DNA from: Xylocopa sonorina
Lineage: Eukaryota; Arthropoda; Insecta; Hymenoptera; Apidae
Length of the DNA: 64,000 bases
Reading direction: 5' to 3'
Assembly: GCF_050948175.1 (NCBI RefSeq)
Contig: NC_135194.1
Location: forward strand, 3,650,033 to 3,714,032
The position numbers were made by a program, and so were the translations under genes. The notes beneath the pieces were generated by a model. That model had not been told where the DNA came from. It did not search any database and saw only the letters and a list, made by a program, of their open reading frames with translations. Positions 30,901 to 45,100 of this stretch are shown one piece after another. The number at the start of each line of letters is the position of its first letter. Positions within the stretch are counted from its first letter, which is position 1.

Positions 30901-33900
30901 AGCGATAGAGTTCTAATGCTTCTAAAACGAGATATTGCATCTCATATCTATGTTTTATGATAAGATATAATATTCATTGCGAAGTGTTATGCATTCCTCG
31001 TATACGATTCAAATGAATGTAAATGCGACACTTCCTTGCAAGGAAATTGCGTTTGCAGATGTCTAGGTATCGTAGCAATAGAGTTCTAATGCTTCTTAAA
31101 ACGAGATATTGCATCTCATATCTATGTTTCATGATAAGATATAGTATGATTTGCGAAGTGTTATGTATTCCTCGTCTACACTTCATATGAATGTAAATGC
31201 GACACTTCCTTGCAAGGAAATAGCGTTTGCAGATGTCTACCTATCGTAGCAATAGAGTTCTAATGCTTCCTAAAACGCGATATCGCATCTCATTTCTATG
31301 TTTCATGGTATGATATAATATGATTTTCGAAGAGTTATGTATTCCTCGTCTACACTTCAAATGAATGTAAATGCGACACTTCCTTGCTAGGAAATAGCGT
31401 CTGCAGATGTCTAGGTATCGTAGCGATAGAGTTCTAATGCTTCTTAAAACGAGATATTGCATCTCATACCTATGTTTCATGATAAGATATAATATGATTT
31501 GCGAAGTGTTATGTATTCTTCGTCTACACTTCATATGAATGTAAATGCGACACTTCCTTGCAAGGAAATAGCGTTCGCAGATGTCTACCTATCGTAGCAA
31601 TAGAGTTCTTATGATTCTTAAAACGCGATATCGCATCTCATTTCTATGGTTCATGGTAAGATATAATATGATTTGCGAAGTGTTATGAATTCCTCGTCTA
31701 CGCTTCAAATGAATGTAAATGCGACACTTCCTTGCTAGGAAATAGCGTCTGCAGATGTCTAGGTATCGTAGCGATAGAGTTCTAATGCTTCTTAAAACGA
31801 GATATTGCATCTCATATCTATGGTTCATGGTAAGATATAATATTCATTGCGAAGTGTTATGCATTCCTCGTATACGATTCAAATGAATGTAAATGCGACA
31901 CTTCCTTGCAAGGAAATTGCGTTTGCAGATGTCTAGGTATCGTAGCGATAGAGTTCTAATGCTTCTTAAAACGAGATATTGCATCTCATATCTATGGTTC
32001 ATGGTAAGATATAATATGATTTGCGAAGTGTTATGTATTCCTCGTCTACACTTCAAATGAATGTAAATGCGACCCTTCCTTGCTAGGAAATAGCGTCTGC
32101 AGATGTCTAGGTATCGTAGCGATAGATTTCTAATGCTTCTTAAAACGAGATATTGCATCTCATATCTATGTTTCATGATAAGATATAATATTCATTGCGA
32201 AGTGTTATATATTTCTCGTCTACACTTCAAATGATTGTGAATGAGACACTTCCTCGCTAGGAAGTAGCGTTTGCAGAAGTCTACGTATCGTAGCAATAAG
32301 AGTTCTTATGATTCTTAAAACGCGATATCGCATCTCATTTCTATGGTTCATGGCAAGATATAATATGATTTGCGAATTGTTATGTATTCCTCGTCTACAC
32401 TTCAAATGAATCTAATTGCGACACTTCCTTGCTAGGAAATAGCGTCTGCAGATGTCTAGGTATCGTAGCAATAGAGTTCTTATGATTCTTAAAACGCGAT
32501 ATCGCATCTCATTTCTATGTTTCATGGTAAGATATAATATGATTTGCGAAGTGTTATGTATTCCTCGTCTACACTTCAAATGAATGTGAATGCGACACTT
32601 CCCCGCTAGGAAATAGCGTTTGCAGAAGTCTACGTATCGTAGCAATAGAGTTCTTATGATTCTTAAAACACGATATCGCATCTCATTTCTATGGTTCATG
32701 GTTAGACATAATATGATTTGCGAAGTGTTTTGTATTCCTCGTCTACACTTCCTATGAATGTAAATGCGACACTTCCTTGCAAGGAAATAGCGTTTGCAGA
32801 TGTCTACCTATCGTAGCAATAGAGTTCTAATGCTTCCTAAAACGCGATATCGCATCTCATTTCTATGTTTCATGGTATGATATAATATGATTTGCGAAGT
32901 GTTATGTATTCCTCGTCTACACTTCATATGAATGTAAATGCGACCCTTCCTTGCTAGGAAATTGCGTCTGCAGATGACTAGGTATCGTAGCGATAGAGTT
33001 CTAATGCTTCTTAAAACGAGATATTGCATCTCATATCTATGTTTCATGATAAGATATAATATTCATTGCGAAGTGTTATATATTTCTCGTCTACACTTCA
33101 AATGATTGTGAATGAGACACTTCCTCGCTAGGAAGTAGCGTTTGCAGAAGTCTACGTATCGTAGCAATAAGAGTTCTTATGATTCTTAAAACGCGATATC
33201 GCATCTCATTTCTATGGTTCATGGCAAGATATAATATGATTTGCGAATTGTTATGTATTCCTCGTCTACACTTCAAATGAATCTAATTGCGACACTTCCT
33301 TGCTAGGAAATAGCGTCTGCAGATGTCTAGGTATCGTAGCAATAGAGTTCTTATGATTCTTAAAACGCGATATCGCATCTCATTTCTATGTTTCATGGTA
33401 AGATATAATATGATTTGCGAAGTGTTATGTATTCCTCGTCTACACTTCAAATGAATGTGAATGCGACACTTCCCCGCTAGGAAATAGCGTTTGCAGAAGT
33501 CTACGTATCGTAGCAATAGAGTTCTTATAATTCTTAAAACACGATATCGCGTCTCATTTCTATGGTTCATGGTAAGACATAATATGATTTGCGAAGTGTT
33601 ATGTATTCCTCGGCTACACTTCCTATGAATGTAAATGCGACACTTCCTTGCAAGGAAATAGCGTTTGCAGATGTCTACCTATCGTAGCAATAGAGTTCTA
33701 ATGCTTCCTAAAACGCGATATCGCATCTCATTTCTATGTTTCATGGTATGATATAATATGATTTGCGAAGTGTTATGTATTCCTCGTCTACACTTCGTAT
33801 GAATGCAAATGCGACCCTTCCTTGCTAGGAAATTGCGTCTGCAGATGTCTAGGTATCGTAGCGATAGAGTTCTAATGCTTCTTAAAACGAGATATTGAAT

Positions 33901-36690
33901 CTCATATCTATGGTTCATGGTAAGATATAATATGATTTTCGAAGTGTTATGTATTCCTCGTTTACACTTCAAATGAATGTAAATGCGACACTTCCTTGCT
34001 AGGAAATAGCGTCTGCAGATGTCTAGGTATCGTAGCAATAGAGTTCTAATGCTTCTTAAAACGCGATATCGCATCTCATTTCTATGTTTCATGGTAAGAT
34101 ATAATGTGATTTGCGAAGTGTTATGTATTCCTCGTTTACACTTCAAATGAATGTAAATGCGACACTTCCTTGCTAGGAAATAGCGTCTGCAGATGTCTAG
34201 GTATCGTAGCAATAGGGTTCAAATGCTTCTTAAAGCGAGATATTGCATCTCATATCTATGTTTCATGATAAGATATAATATTCATTGCGAAGTGTTATGC
34301 ATTCCTCGTATACGATTCAAATGAATGTAAATGCGACACTTCCTTGCAAGGAAATAGCGTTTGCAGATGTCTACGTATCGTGGCAATAGAGTTCTTATGG
34401 TTCTTAAAACGCGATATCGCATCTCATTTCTATGTTTCATGGTAAGATATAATATGATTTGCGAAGTGTTATGTATTCCTCGTCTACACTTCATATGAAT
34501 GTAAATGCGACACTTCCTTGCAAGGAAATAGCGTTTGCAGATGTCTACGTATCGTAGCAATAGAGTTCTTATGATTCTTAAAACGCGATATCGCAACTCA
34601 TTTCTATGGTTCATGGTAAGATATAATATGATTTGCGATGTGTTATGTATTCCTCGTCTACACTTCAAATGAATGAAAATGCGACACTTCCTTGCTAGGA
34701 AATAGCGTCTGCAGATGTCTAGGTATCGTAGCGATAGAGTTCTAGTGCTTCTTAAAACGCGATATCGCATCTCATTTCTATGTTTCATGGTAACATATAA
34801 TATGATTTGCGAAGTGTTATGTATTCCTCGTCTACACTTCAAATTAATGTAAATGCGACACTTCCTTGCAAAGTAATAGCGTTTGCAGATATACACGTAT
34901 CGTAGCAATAGATTTCTAATGCTTCTTAAAACGCGATATCGCATCTCATTTCTATGTTTCATGGTAAGATTTAATATGATTTGCGACGTGTTATGAATTC
35001 CTCGTCTACGCTTCAAATGAATGTAAATGCGACACTTCCTTGCTAGGAAATAGCGTCTGCAGATGTCTAGGTATCGTAGCGATAGAGTTCTAATGCTTCT
35101 TAAAACGAGATATTGCATCTCATATCTATGGTTCATGGTTAGATATAATATGATTTGCGAAGTGTTATGTATTCCTCGTCTACACTTCAAATGAATGTAA
35201 ATGCGACACTTCCTCGCTAGGAAATAGCGTTTGCAGAAGTCTACGTATCGTAGCAATAGAGTTCTTATGATTCTTAAAACGCGATATCGCATCTCATTTC
35301 CATGGTTCATGGTAAGATATAATATGATTAGCGAATTGTTATGTGTTCCTCGTCTACACTTCAAATGAATCTAATTGCGACACTTCCTTGCTAGGAAATA
35401 GCGTCTGCAGATGTCTAGGTATCGTAGCGATAGAGTTCTAATGCTTCTTATAACGAGATATTGCATCTCATATCTATGTTTCATGATAAGATATAATATG
35501 ATTTGCGAAGTGTTAAGTATTCCTCGTCTACACTTCAAATGAATGTAAATGCGACACTTCCTTGCTAGGAAATAGCGTCTGCAGATGTCTGGGTATCGTA
35601 ACGATAGAGTTCTAATGCTTCTTAAAACGCGATATCGCAACTCATTTCTATGTTTCATGGTAAGATATAATATGATTTGCGAAGTGTTATGTATTCCTCG
35701 TCTACACTTCATATGAATGTAAATGCGACACTTCCTTGCAAGGAAATAGCGTTTGCAGATGTCTACCTATCGTAGCAATAGAGTTCTAATGCTTCTTAAA
35801 ACGCGATATCGCATCTCATTTCTATGGTTCATGGTATGATATAATATGATTTGCGAAGTGTTATGTATTCCTCGTCTACACTTCAAATGAATGAAAATGC
35901 GACACTTCCTTGCTAGGAAATAGCGTCTGCAGATGTCTAGGTATCGTAGCGATAGAGTTCTAATGCTTCTTAAAACGCGATATCGCATCTCATTTCTATG
36001 TTTCATGGTAACATATAATATGATTTGCGAAGTGTTATGTATTCCTCGTCTACACTTCAAATGAATGTAAATGCGACACTTCCTTGCAAAGTAATAGCGT
36101 TTGCAGATATACACGTATCGTAGCAATAGATTTCTAATGCTTCTTAAAACGCGATATCGCATCACATTTCTATGGTTCATGGTAAGATATAATATGATTT
36201 GCGATGTGTTATGTATTCCTCGTCTACACTTCAAATGAATGTAAATGCGACACTTCCTTGCAAAGAAATAGCGTTTGCAGATGTCTACCTATCGTAGCAA
36301 TAGAGTTCTTATGATTCTTAAAACGCGATATCGCATCTCATTTCTATGGTTCATGGTATGATATAATATGATTTGCGAAGTGTTATGTATTCCTCGTCTA
36401 CACTTCAAATGAATGTAAATGCGACACTTCCTTGCTAGGAAATAGCGTCTGCGGATGTCTAGGTATCGTAGCGATAGAGTTCTAATGCTTCTTAAAACGC
36501 GATATCGCATCTCATTTCTATGTTTCATGGTAAGATATAATATGATTTGCGAAGTGTTATGTATTCCTCGTCTACACTTCAAATGAATGTAAATGCGACA
36601 CTTCCTTGCAAGGAAATAGCGTTTGCAGATGTCTACCTATCGTAGCAATAGAGTTCTAATGCTTCTTAAAACGCGATATCGCATCTAATT
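23220..36690. repeat. Tandem duplication of about 6.9 kb inside the satellite
   Basis: The order of monomer variants from about 23.22 to 30.08 kb is repeated from about 30.18 to 36.69 kb. The offset is 6961 bp at the left end, 6787 bp from about 25.4 kb and 6613 bp from about 27.7 kb, so the second copy has lost one monomer at each of two points (or the first gained them). Private variants are shared, for example the extra-A monomers and the CAAAGTAATAGCG monomers. Confidence 0.85.
25390..27131. repeat. Five-monomer higher-order repeat (871 bp), two copies
   Basis: Monomers carrying TATATTTCTCG with the extra A (AATAAGAG) recur 871 bp apart (5 x 174 plus 1). Copies are about 25390-26260 and 26261-27131. 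The same pair reappears at about 32176-33918 within the second copy of the larger duplication, so the five-monomer repeat predates it. Confidence 0.82.
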
Positions 36691-39600
36691 TCTATGTTTC
36701 ATGGTAAGATATAATATGATTTGCGACGTGTTATGAATTCCTCGTCTACGCTTCAAATGAATGTAAATGCGACACTTCCTTGCTAGGAAATAGCGTCTGC
36801 AGATGTCTAGGTATCGTAGCGATAGAGTTCTAATGCTTCTTAAAACGAGATATTGCATCGCATATCTATGTTTCATGATAAGATATAATATGATTTGCGA
36901 AGTGTTATGTATTCCTCGTCTACACTTCATATGAATGTAAATGCGACACTTCCTTGCAAGGAAATAGCGTTTGCAGATGTCTACCTATCGTAGCAATAGA
37001 GTTCTAATGCTTCTTAAAACGCGATATCGCATCTCATTTCTATGTTTCATGGTAAGATATAATATGATTTGCGAAGTGTTATGTATTCCTCGTCTTCACT
37101 TCAAATGAATGTAAATGCGACACTTCTTTGCTAGGAAATAGCGTCTGCAGATGTCTAGGTATCGTAGCGATGGAGTTCTAATGCTTCTTAAAACGCGATA
37201 TCGCATCTCATTTCTATGTTTCATGGTAAGATATAATATGGTTTGCGAAGTGTTATTTGTTCCTCGTCTACACTTCAAATGAATGTAAATGCAACACTTC
37301 CTTGCAAGGAAATAGCGTTTGCAGATGTCTAGGTGTCGTAGCAATAGGGTTCAAATGCTTCTTAAAGCGAGATATTGCATCTCATATCTATGTTTCATGA
37401 TAAGATATAATATTCATTGCGAAGTGTTATGCATTCCTCGTATACGATTCAAATGAATGTAAATGCGACACTTCCTTGCAAGGAAATAGCGTCTGCAGAT
37501 GTCTACGTATCGTAGCAATAGAGTTCTTATGATTCTTAAAACGCGATATCGCAACTCATTTCTATGGTTCATGGTAAGATATAATATGATTTGCGATGTG
37601 TTAAGTATTCCTCGTCTACACTTCAAATGAATGTAAATGCGACACTTCCTTGCAAGGAAATAGCGTTTGCAGATGTCTACCTATCGTAGCAATAGAGTTC
37701 TAATGCTTCTTCAAACGCGATATCGCATCTCATTTCTATGTTCCATGGTAAGATATAATATGATTTGCGAAGTGTTATGTATTCCTCGTCTACACTTCAA
37801 ATGATTGTGAATGCGACACTTCCTCGCTAGGAAATAGCGTTTGCAGAAGTCTACGTATCGTAGCAATAGAGTTCTTATGATTCTTAAAACGCGATATCGC
37901 ATCTCATTTCTATGGTTCATGGTATGATATAATATGATTTGCGAAGTGTTATGTATTCCTCGTCTACACTTCAAATGAATGAAAATGCGACACTTCCTTG
38001 CTAGGAAATAGCGTCTGCAGATGTCTAGGTATCGTAGCGATAGAGTTCTAATGCTTCTTAAAACGCGATATCGCATCTCATTTCTATGTTTCATGGTAAC
38101 ATATAATATGATTTGCGAAGTGTTATGTATTCCTCGTCTACGCTTCAAATGAATGTAAATGCGACACTTCCTTGCAAAGTAATAGCGTTTGCAGATATAC
38201 ACGTATCGTAGCAATAGATTTCTAATGCTTCTTAAAACGCGATATCGCATCTCATTTCTATGTTTCATGGTAAGATTTAATATGATTTGCGAAGTGTCAT
38301 GTATTCCTCGTCTACACTTCAAATGAATGTAAATGCGACGCTTCCTTGCAAGGAAATAGCGTTTGCAGATGTCTACGTATCGTAGCGATAGAGTTCTAAT
38401 GCTTCTTAAAACGAGATATTGCATTTCATATCTATGTTTCATGATAAGATATAATATGATTTGCGAAGTGTTATGTATTCCTCGTCTACACTTCATATGA
38501 ATGTAAATGCGACACTTCCTTGCAAGGAAATAGCGTTTGCAGATGTCTACCTATCGTAGCAATAGAGTTCTAATGCTTCTTAAAACGCGATATCGCATCT
38601 CATTTCTATGTTCCATGGTAAGGTATAATATGATTTGCGAAGTGTTATGTATTCCTCGTCTACACTTCAAATGATTGTGAATGCGACACTTCCTCGCTAG
38701 GAAATAGTGTTTGCAGAAGTCTACGTATCGTAGCAATAGAGTTCTTATGATTCTTAAAACGCGATATCGCATCTCATTTCTATGGTTCATGGCATGATAT
38801 AATATGATTTGCGAAGTGTTATGTATTCCTCGTCTACACTTCAAATGAATGTAAATGCGACACTTCCTTGCTAGGAAATAGCGTCTGCGGATGTCTAGGT
38901 ATCGTAGCGATAGAGTTCTAATGCTTCTTAAAACGCGATATCGCATCTCATTTCTATGTTTCATGGTAAGATATAATATGATTTGCGAAGTGTTATGTAC
39001 TCCTCGTCTACACTTCAAATGAATGTAAATGCGACACTTCCTTGCAAGGAAATAGCGTTTGCAGATGTCTACCTATCGTAGCAATAGGGTTCTAATGCTT
39101 CTTAAAACGCGATATCGCATCTCATTTCTATGGTTCATGGTAAGATATAATATGATTTGCGAAGTGTTATGAATTCCTCGTCTACGCTTCAAATGAATGT
39201 AAATGCGACACTTCCTTGCTAGGAAATAGCGTCTGCAGATGTCTAGGTATCGTAGCGATAGAGTTCTAATGCTTCTTAAAACGAGATATTGCATCTCATA
39301 TCTATGGTTCATGGTAAGATATAATATGATTTGCGAAGTGTTATGTATTCCTCGTCTACACTTCAAATGAATGTAAATGCGACACTTCCTCGCTAGGAAA
39401 TAGCGTTTGCAGAAGTCTACGTATCGTAGCAATAGAGTTCTTATGATTCTTAAAACGCGATATCGCATCTCATTTCTATGGTTCATGGTAAGATATAATA
39501 TGATTTGCGAATTGTTATGTATTCCTCGTCTACACTTCAAATGAATCTAATTGCGACACTTCCTTGCTAGGAAATAGCGTCTGCAGATGTCTAGGTATCG

Positions 39601-42199
39601 TAGCGATAGAGTTCTAATGCTTCTTAAAACGCGATATCGCATCTCATTTCTATGTTTCATGGTAAGATATAATATGATTTGCGAAGTGTTATGTATTCCT
39701 CGTCTACACTTCAAATGAATGTAAATGCGACACTTCCTTGCAAGGAAATAGCGTTTGCAGATGTCTACCTATCGTAGCAATAGGGTTCTAATGCTTCTTA
39801 AAACGCGATATCGCATCTCATTTCTATGTTTCATGGTAAGATATAATATGATTTGCGAAGTGTTATGTATTCCTCGTCTACACTTCAAATGAATGTAAAT
39901 GCGACACTTCCTTGCAAGGAAATAGCGTTTGCAGATGTCTACCTATCGTAGCAATAGGGTTCTAATGCTTCTTAAAACGCGATATCGCATCTCATTTCTA
40001 TGTTTCATGGTAAGATATAATATGATTTGCGAAGTGTTATGTATTCCTCGTCTACACTTCAAATGAATGTAAATGCGACACTTCCTTGCAAGGAAATAGC
40101 GTTTGCAGATGTCTACCTATCGTAGCAATAGGGTTCTATTGCTTCTTAAAACGCGATATCGCATCTCATTTCTATGTTTCATGGTAAGATATAATATGAT
40201 TTGCGAAGTGTTATGTATTCCTCGTCTACACTTCAAATGAATGTAAATGCGACACTTCCTTGCAAAGTAATAGCGTTTGCAGATATCTACGTATAGTAGC
40301 AATAGATTTCTAATGCTTCTTAAAACGCGATATCGCATCTCATTTCTATGTTTCATGGTAAGATTTAATATGATTTGCGAAGTGTCATGTATTCCTCGTC
40401 TACACTTCAAATGAATGTGAATGCGACACTTCCTCGCTAGGAAATAGCGTTTGCAGATGTCTAGGTATCGTAGCGATAGAGTTCTAATGCTTCTTAAAAC
40501 GAGATATTGCATCTCATATCTATGTTTTATGATAAGATATAATTTTCATTGCGAAGTGTCATGTATTCCTCGTCTACGATTCAAATGAATGTAAATGCGA
40601 CACTTCCTTGCAAGGAAATAGCGTTTGCAGATGTCTAGGTATCGTAGCAATAGAGTTCTAATGCTTCTTAAAAAGCGATATCGCATCTCATTTCTATGTT
40701 TCATGGTAAGATATAATATGATTTGCGAAGTGTTATGTATTCCTCGTCTACACTTCAAATGAATGTGAATGCGACACTTCCCCGCTAGGAAATAGCGTTT
40801 GCAGAAGTCTACGTATCGTAGCAATAGAGTTCTTATGATTCTTAAAACGCGATATCGCATCTCATTTCTATGTTTCATGGTAAGATATAATATGATTTGC
40901 GAAGTGTTATGTATTCCTCGTCTACACTTCAAATGAATGTAAATGCGACACTTCCTTGTTAGGAAATAGCGTCTGCAGATGTCTAGGTATCGTAGCGATA
41001 GAGTTCTAATGCTTCTTAAAAAGCGATATCGCATGTCATTTCTATGTTTCATGGTAAGATATAATATGATTTGCGAAGTGTTACTTATTCCTCGTCTACA
41101 CTTCAAATGAATGTAAATGCAACACTTCCTTGCTAGGAAATAGCGTTTGCAGATGTCTAGGTATCGTAGCAATGGAGTTCAAATGCTTCTTAAAGCGAGA
41201 TATTGCATCTCATATCTATGTTTTATGATAAGATATAATATTCATTGCGAAGTGTTATGCATTCCTCGTATACGATTCAAATGAATGTAAATGCGACACT
41301 TCCTTGCAAGGAAATAGCGTTTGCAGATGTCTACGTATCGTGGCAATAGAGTTCTTATGGTTCTTAAAACGCGATATCGCATCTCATTTCTATGTTTCAT
41401 GGCAAGATATAATATGATTTGCGAAGTGTTATGTATTCCTCGTCTACACTTCAAATGAATGTAAATGCCACACTTCCTTGCTAGGAAATAGCGTCTGCAG
41501 ATGTCTAGGTATCGTAGCGATAGAGTTCTAATGCTTCTTAAAACGAGATATTGCATCTCATATCTATGTTTTATGATAAGATATAATATTCATTGCGAAG
41601 TGTTATGCATTCCTCGTATACGATTCAAATGAAAGTAAATGCGACACTTCCTTGCAAGGAAATTGCGTTTGCAGATGTCTAGGTATCGTAGCAATAGAGT
41701 TCTAATGCTTCTTAAAACGCGATATCGCATCTCATTTCTATGTTTCATGGTAAGATATAATATGATTTGCGAAGTGTTATGTATTCCTCGTCTACACTTC
41801 ATATGAATGTAAATGCGACACTTCCTTGCAAGGAAATAGCGTTTGCAGATGTCTACCTATCGTAGCAATAGAGTTCTAATGCTTCTTAAAACGCGATATC
41901 GCATCTCATTTCTATGTTTCATGGTAAGATATAATATGATTTGCGAAGTGTTATGTATTCCTCGTCTACACTTCAAATGAATGTAAATGCGACACTTCCT
42001 TGCAAGGAAATAGCGTTTGCAGATGTCTACCTATCGTAGCAATAGGGTTCTAATGCTTCTTAAAACGCGATATCGCATCTCATTTCTATGTTTCATGGTA
42101 AGATATAATATGATTTGCGAAGTGTTATGTATTCCTCGTCTACACTTCAAATGAATGTAAATGCGACACTTCCTTGCAAGGAAATAGCGTTTGCAGATG

Positions 42200-45100
42200 T
42201 CTACCTATCGTAGCAATAGGGTTCTAATGCTTCTTAAAACGCGATATCGCATCTCATTTCTATGTTTCATGGTAAGATATAATATGATTTGCGAAGTGTT
42301 ATGTATTCCTCGTCTACACTTCAAATGAATGTAAATGCGACACTTCCTTGCAAAGTAATAGCGTTTGCAGATATCTACGTATAGTAGCAATAGATTTCTA
42401 ATGCTTCTTAAAACGCGATATCGCATCTCATTTCTATGTTTCATGGTAAGATTTAATATGATTTGCGAAGTGTCATGTATTCCTCGTCTACACTTCAAAT
42501 GAATGTGAATGCGACACTTCCTCGCTAGGAAATAGCGTTTGCAGATGTCTACGTATCGTAGCAATAGAGTTCTTATGATTCTTAAAACGCGATATCGCAT
42601 CTCATTTCTATGGTTCATGGTAAGATATAATATGATTTGCGAAGTGTTATGTATTCCTCGTCTACACTTCAAATGAATGTAAATGCCACACTTCCTTGCT
42701 AGGAAATAGCGTCTGCAGATGTCTAGGTATCGTAGCGATATAGTTCTAATGCTTCTTAAAACGAGATATTGCATCTCATATCTATGTTTCATGATAAGAT
42801 ATAATATTCATTGCGAAGTGTTATGCATTCCTCGTCTACGATTCAAATGAATGTAAATGCGACACTTCCTTGCAAGGAAATAGCGTTTGCAGATGTCTAG
42901 GTATCGTAGCAATAGAGTTCTAATGCTTCTTAAAACGCGATATCGCATCTCATTTCTATGTTTCATGGTAAGATATAATATGATTTGCAAAGTGTTATGT
43001 ATTCCTCGTCTGCACTTCAAATGAATGTAAATGCGACACTTCTTTGCAAGGAAATAGCGTTTGCAGATGTCTACGTATCGTAGCGATAGAGTTCTAATGC
43101 TTCTTAAAACGTGATATTGCATCTCATATCTATGGTTCATGGTAAGATATAATATGATTTGCGAAGTGATATGTATTCCTCGTCTACACTTCAGATGAAT
43201 GTAAATGCGACACTTCCTTGCTAGGAAATAGCGTCTGCAGATGTCTAGGTATCGTAGCGATAGAGTTCTAATGCTTCTTAAAACGAGATATTGCATCTCA
43301 TATCTATGTTTTATGATAAGATATAATTTTCATTGCGAAGTGTCATGTATTCCTCGTCTACGATTCAAATGAATGTAAATGCGACACTTCCTTGCAAGGA
43401 AATAGCGTTTGCAGATGTCTAGGTATCGTAGCAATAGAGTTCTAATGCTTCTTAAAAAGCGATATCGCATCTCATTTCTATGTTTCATGGTAAGATATAA
43501 TATGATTTGCGAAGTGTTATGTATTCCTCGTCTACACTTCAAATGAATGTGAATGCGACACTTCCCCGCTAGGAAATAGCGTTTGCAGAAGTCTACGTAT
43601 CGTAGCAATAGAGTTCTTATGATTCTTAAAACGCGATATCGCATCTCATTTCTATGTTTCATGGTAAGATATAATATGATTTGCGAAGTGTTATGTATTC
43701 CTCGTCTACACTTCAAATGAATGTAAATGCGACACTTCCTTGTTAGGAAATAGCGTCTGCAGATGTCTAGGTATCGTAGCGATAGAGTTCTAATGCTTCT
43801 TAAAAAGCGATATCGCATGTCATTTCTATGTTTCATGGTAAGATATAATATGATTTGCGAAGTGTTACTTATTCCTCGTCTACACTTCAAATGAATGTAA
43901 ATGCAACACTTCCTTGCTAGGAAATAGCGTTTGCAGATGTCTAGGTATCGTAGCAATAGAGTTCAAATGCTTCTTAAAGCGAGATATTGCATCTCATATC
44001 TATGTTTTATGATAAGATATAATATTCATTGCGAAGTGTTATGCATTCCTCGTATACGATTCAAATGAATGTAAATGCGACACTTCCTTGCAAGGAAATA
44101 GCGTTTGCAGATGTCTACGTATCGTGGCAATAGAGTTCTTATGGTTCTTAAAACGCGATATCGCATCTCATTTCTATGTTTCATGGCAAGATATAATATG
44201 ATTTGCGAAGTGTTATGTATTCCTCGTCTACACTTCAAATGAATGTAAATGCCACACTTCCTTGCTAGGAAATAGCGTCTGCAGATGTCTAGGTATCGTA
44301 GCGATAGAGTTCTAATGCTTCTTAAAACGAGATATTGCATCTCATATCTATGTTTTATGATAAGATATAATATTCATTGCGAAGTGTTATGCATTCCTCG
44401 TATACGATTCAAATGAATGTAAATGCGACACTTCCTTGCAAGGAAATTGCGTTTGCAGATGTCTAGGTATCGTAGCAATAGAGTTCTAATGCTTCTTAAA
44501 ACGCGATATCGCATCTCATTTCTATGTTTCATGGTAAGATATAATATGATTTGCGAAGTGTTATGTATTCCTCGTCTACACTTCATATGAATGTAAATGC
44601 GACACTTCCTTGCAAGGAAATAGCGTTTGCAGATGTCTACCTATCGTAGCAATAGAGTTCTAATGCTTCTTAAAACGCGATATCGCATCTCATTTCTATG
44701 TTTCATGGTAAGATATAATATGATTTGCGAAGTGTTATGTATTCCTCGTCTACACTTCAAATGAATGTAAATGCGACACTTCCTTGCAAGGAAATAGCGT
44801 TTGCAGATGTCTACCTATCGTAGCAATAGGGTTCTAATGCTTCTTAAAACGCGATATCGCATCTCATTTCTATGTTTCATGGTAAGATATAATATGATTT
44901 GCGAAGTGTTATGTATTCCTCGTCTACACTTCAAATGAATGTAAATGCGACACTTCCTTGCAAGGAAATAGCGTTTGCAGATGTCTACCTATCGTAGCAA
45001 TAGGGTTCTAATGCTTCTTAAAACGCGATATCGCATCTCATTTCTATGTTTCATGGTAAGATATAATATGATTTGCGAAGTGTTATGTATTCCTCGTCTA

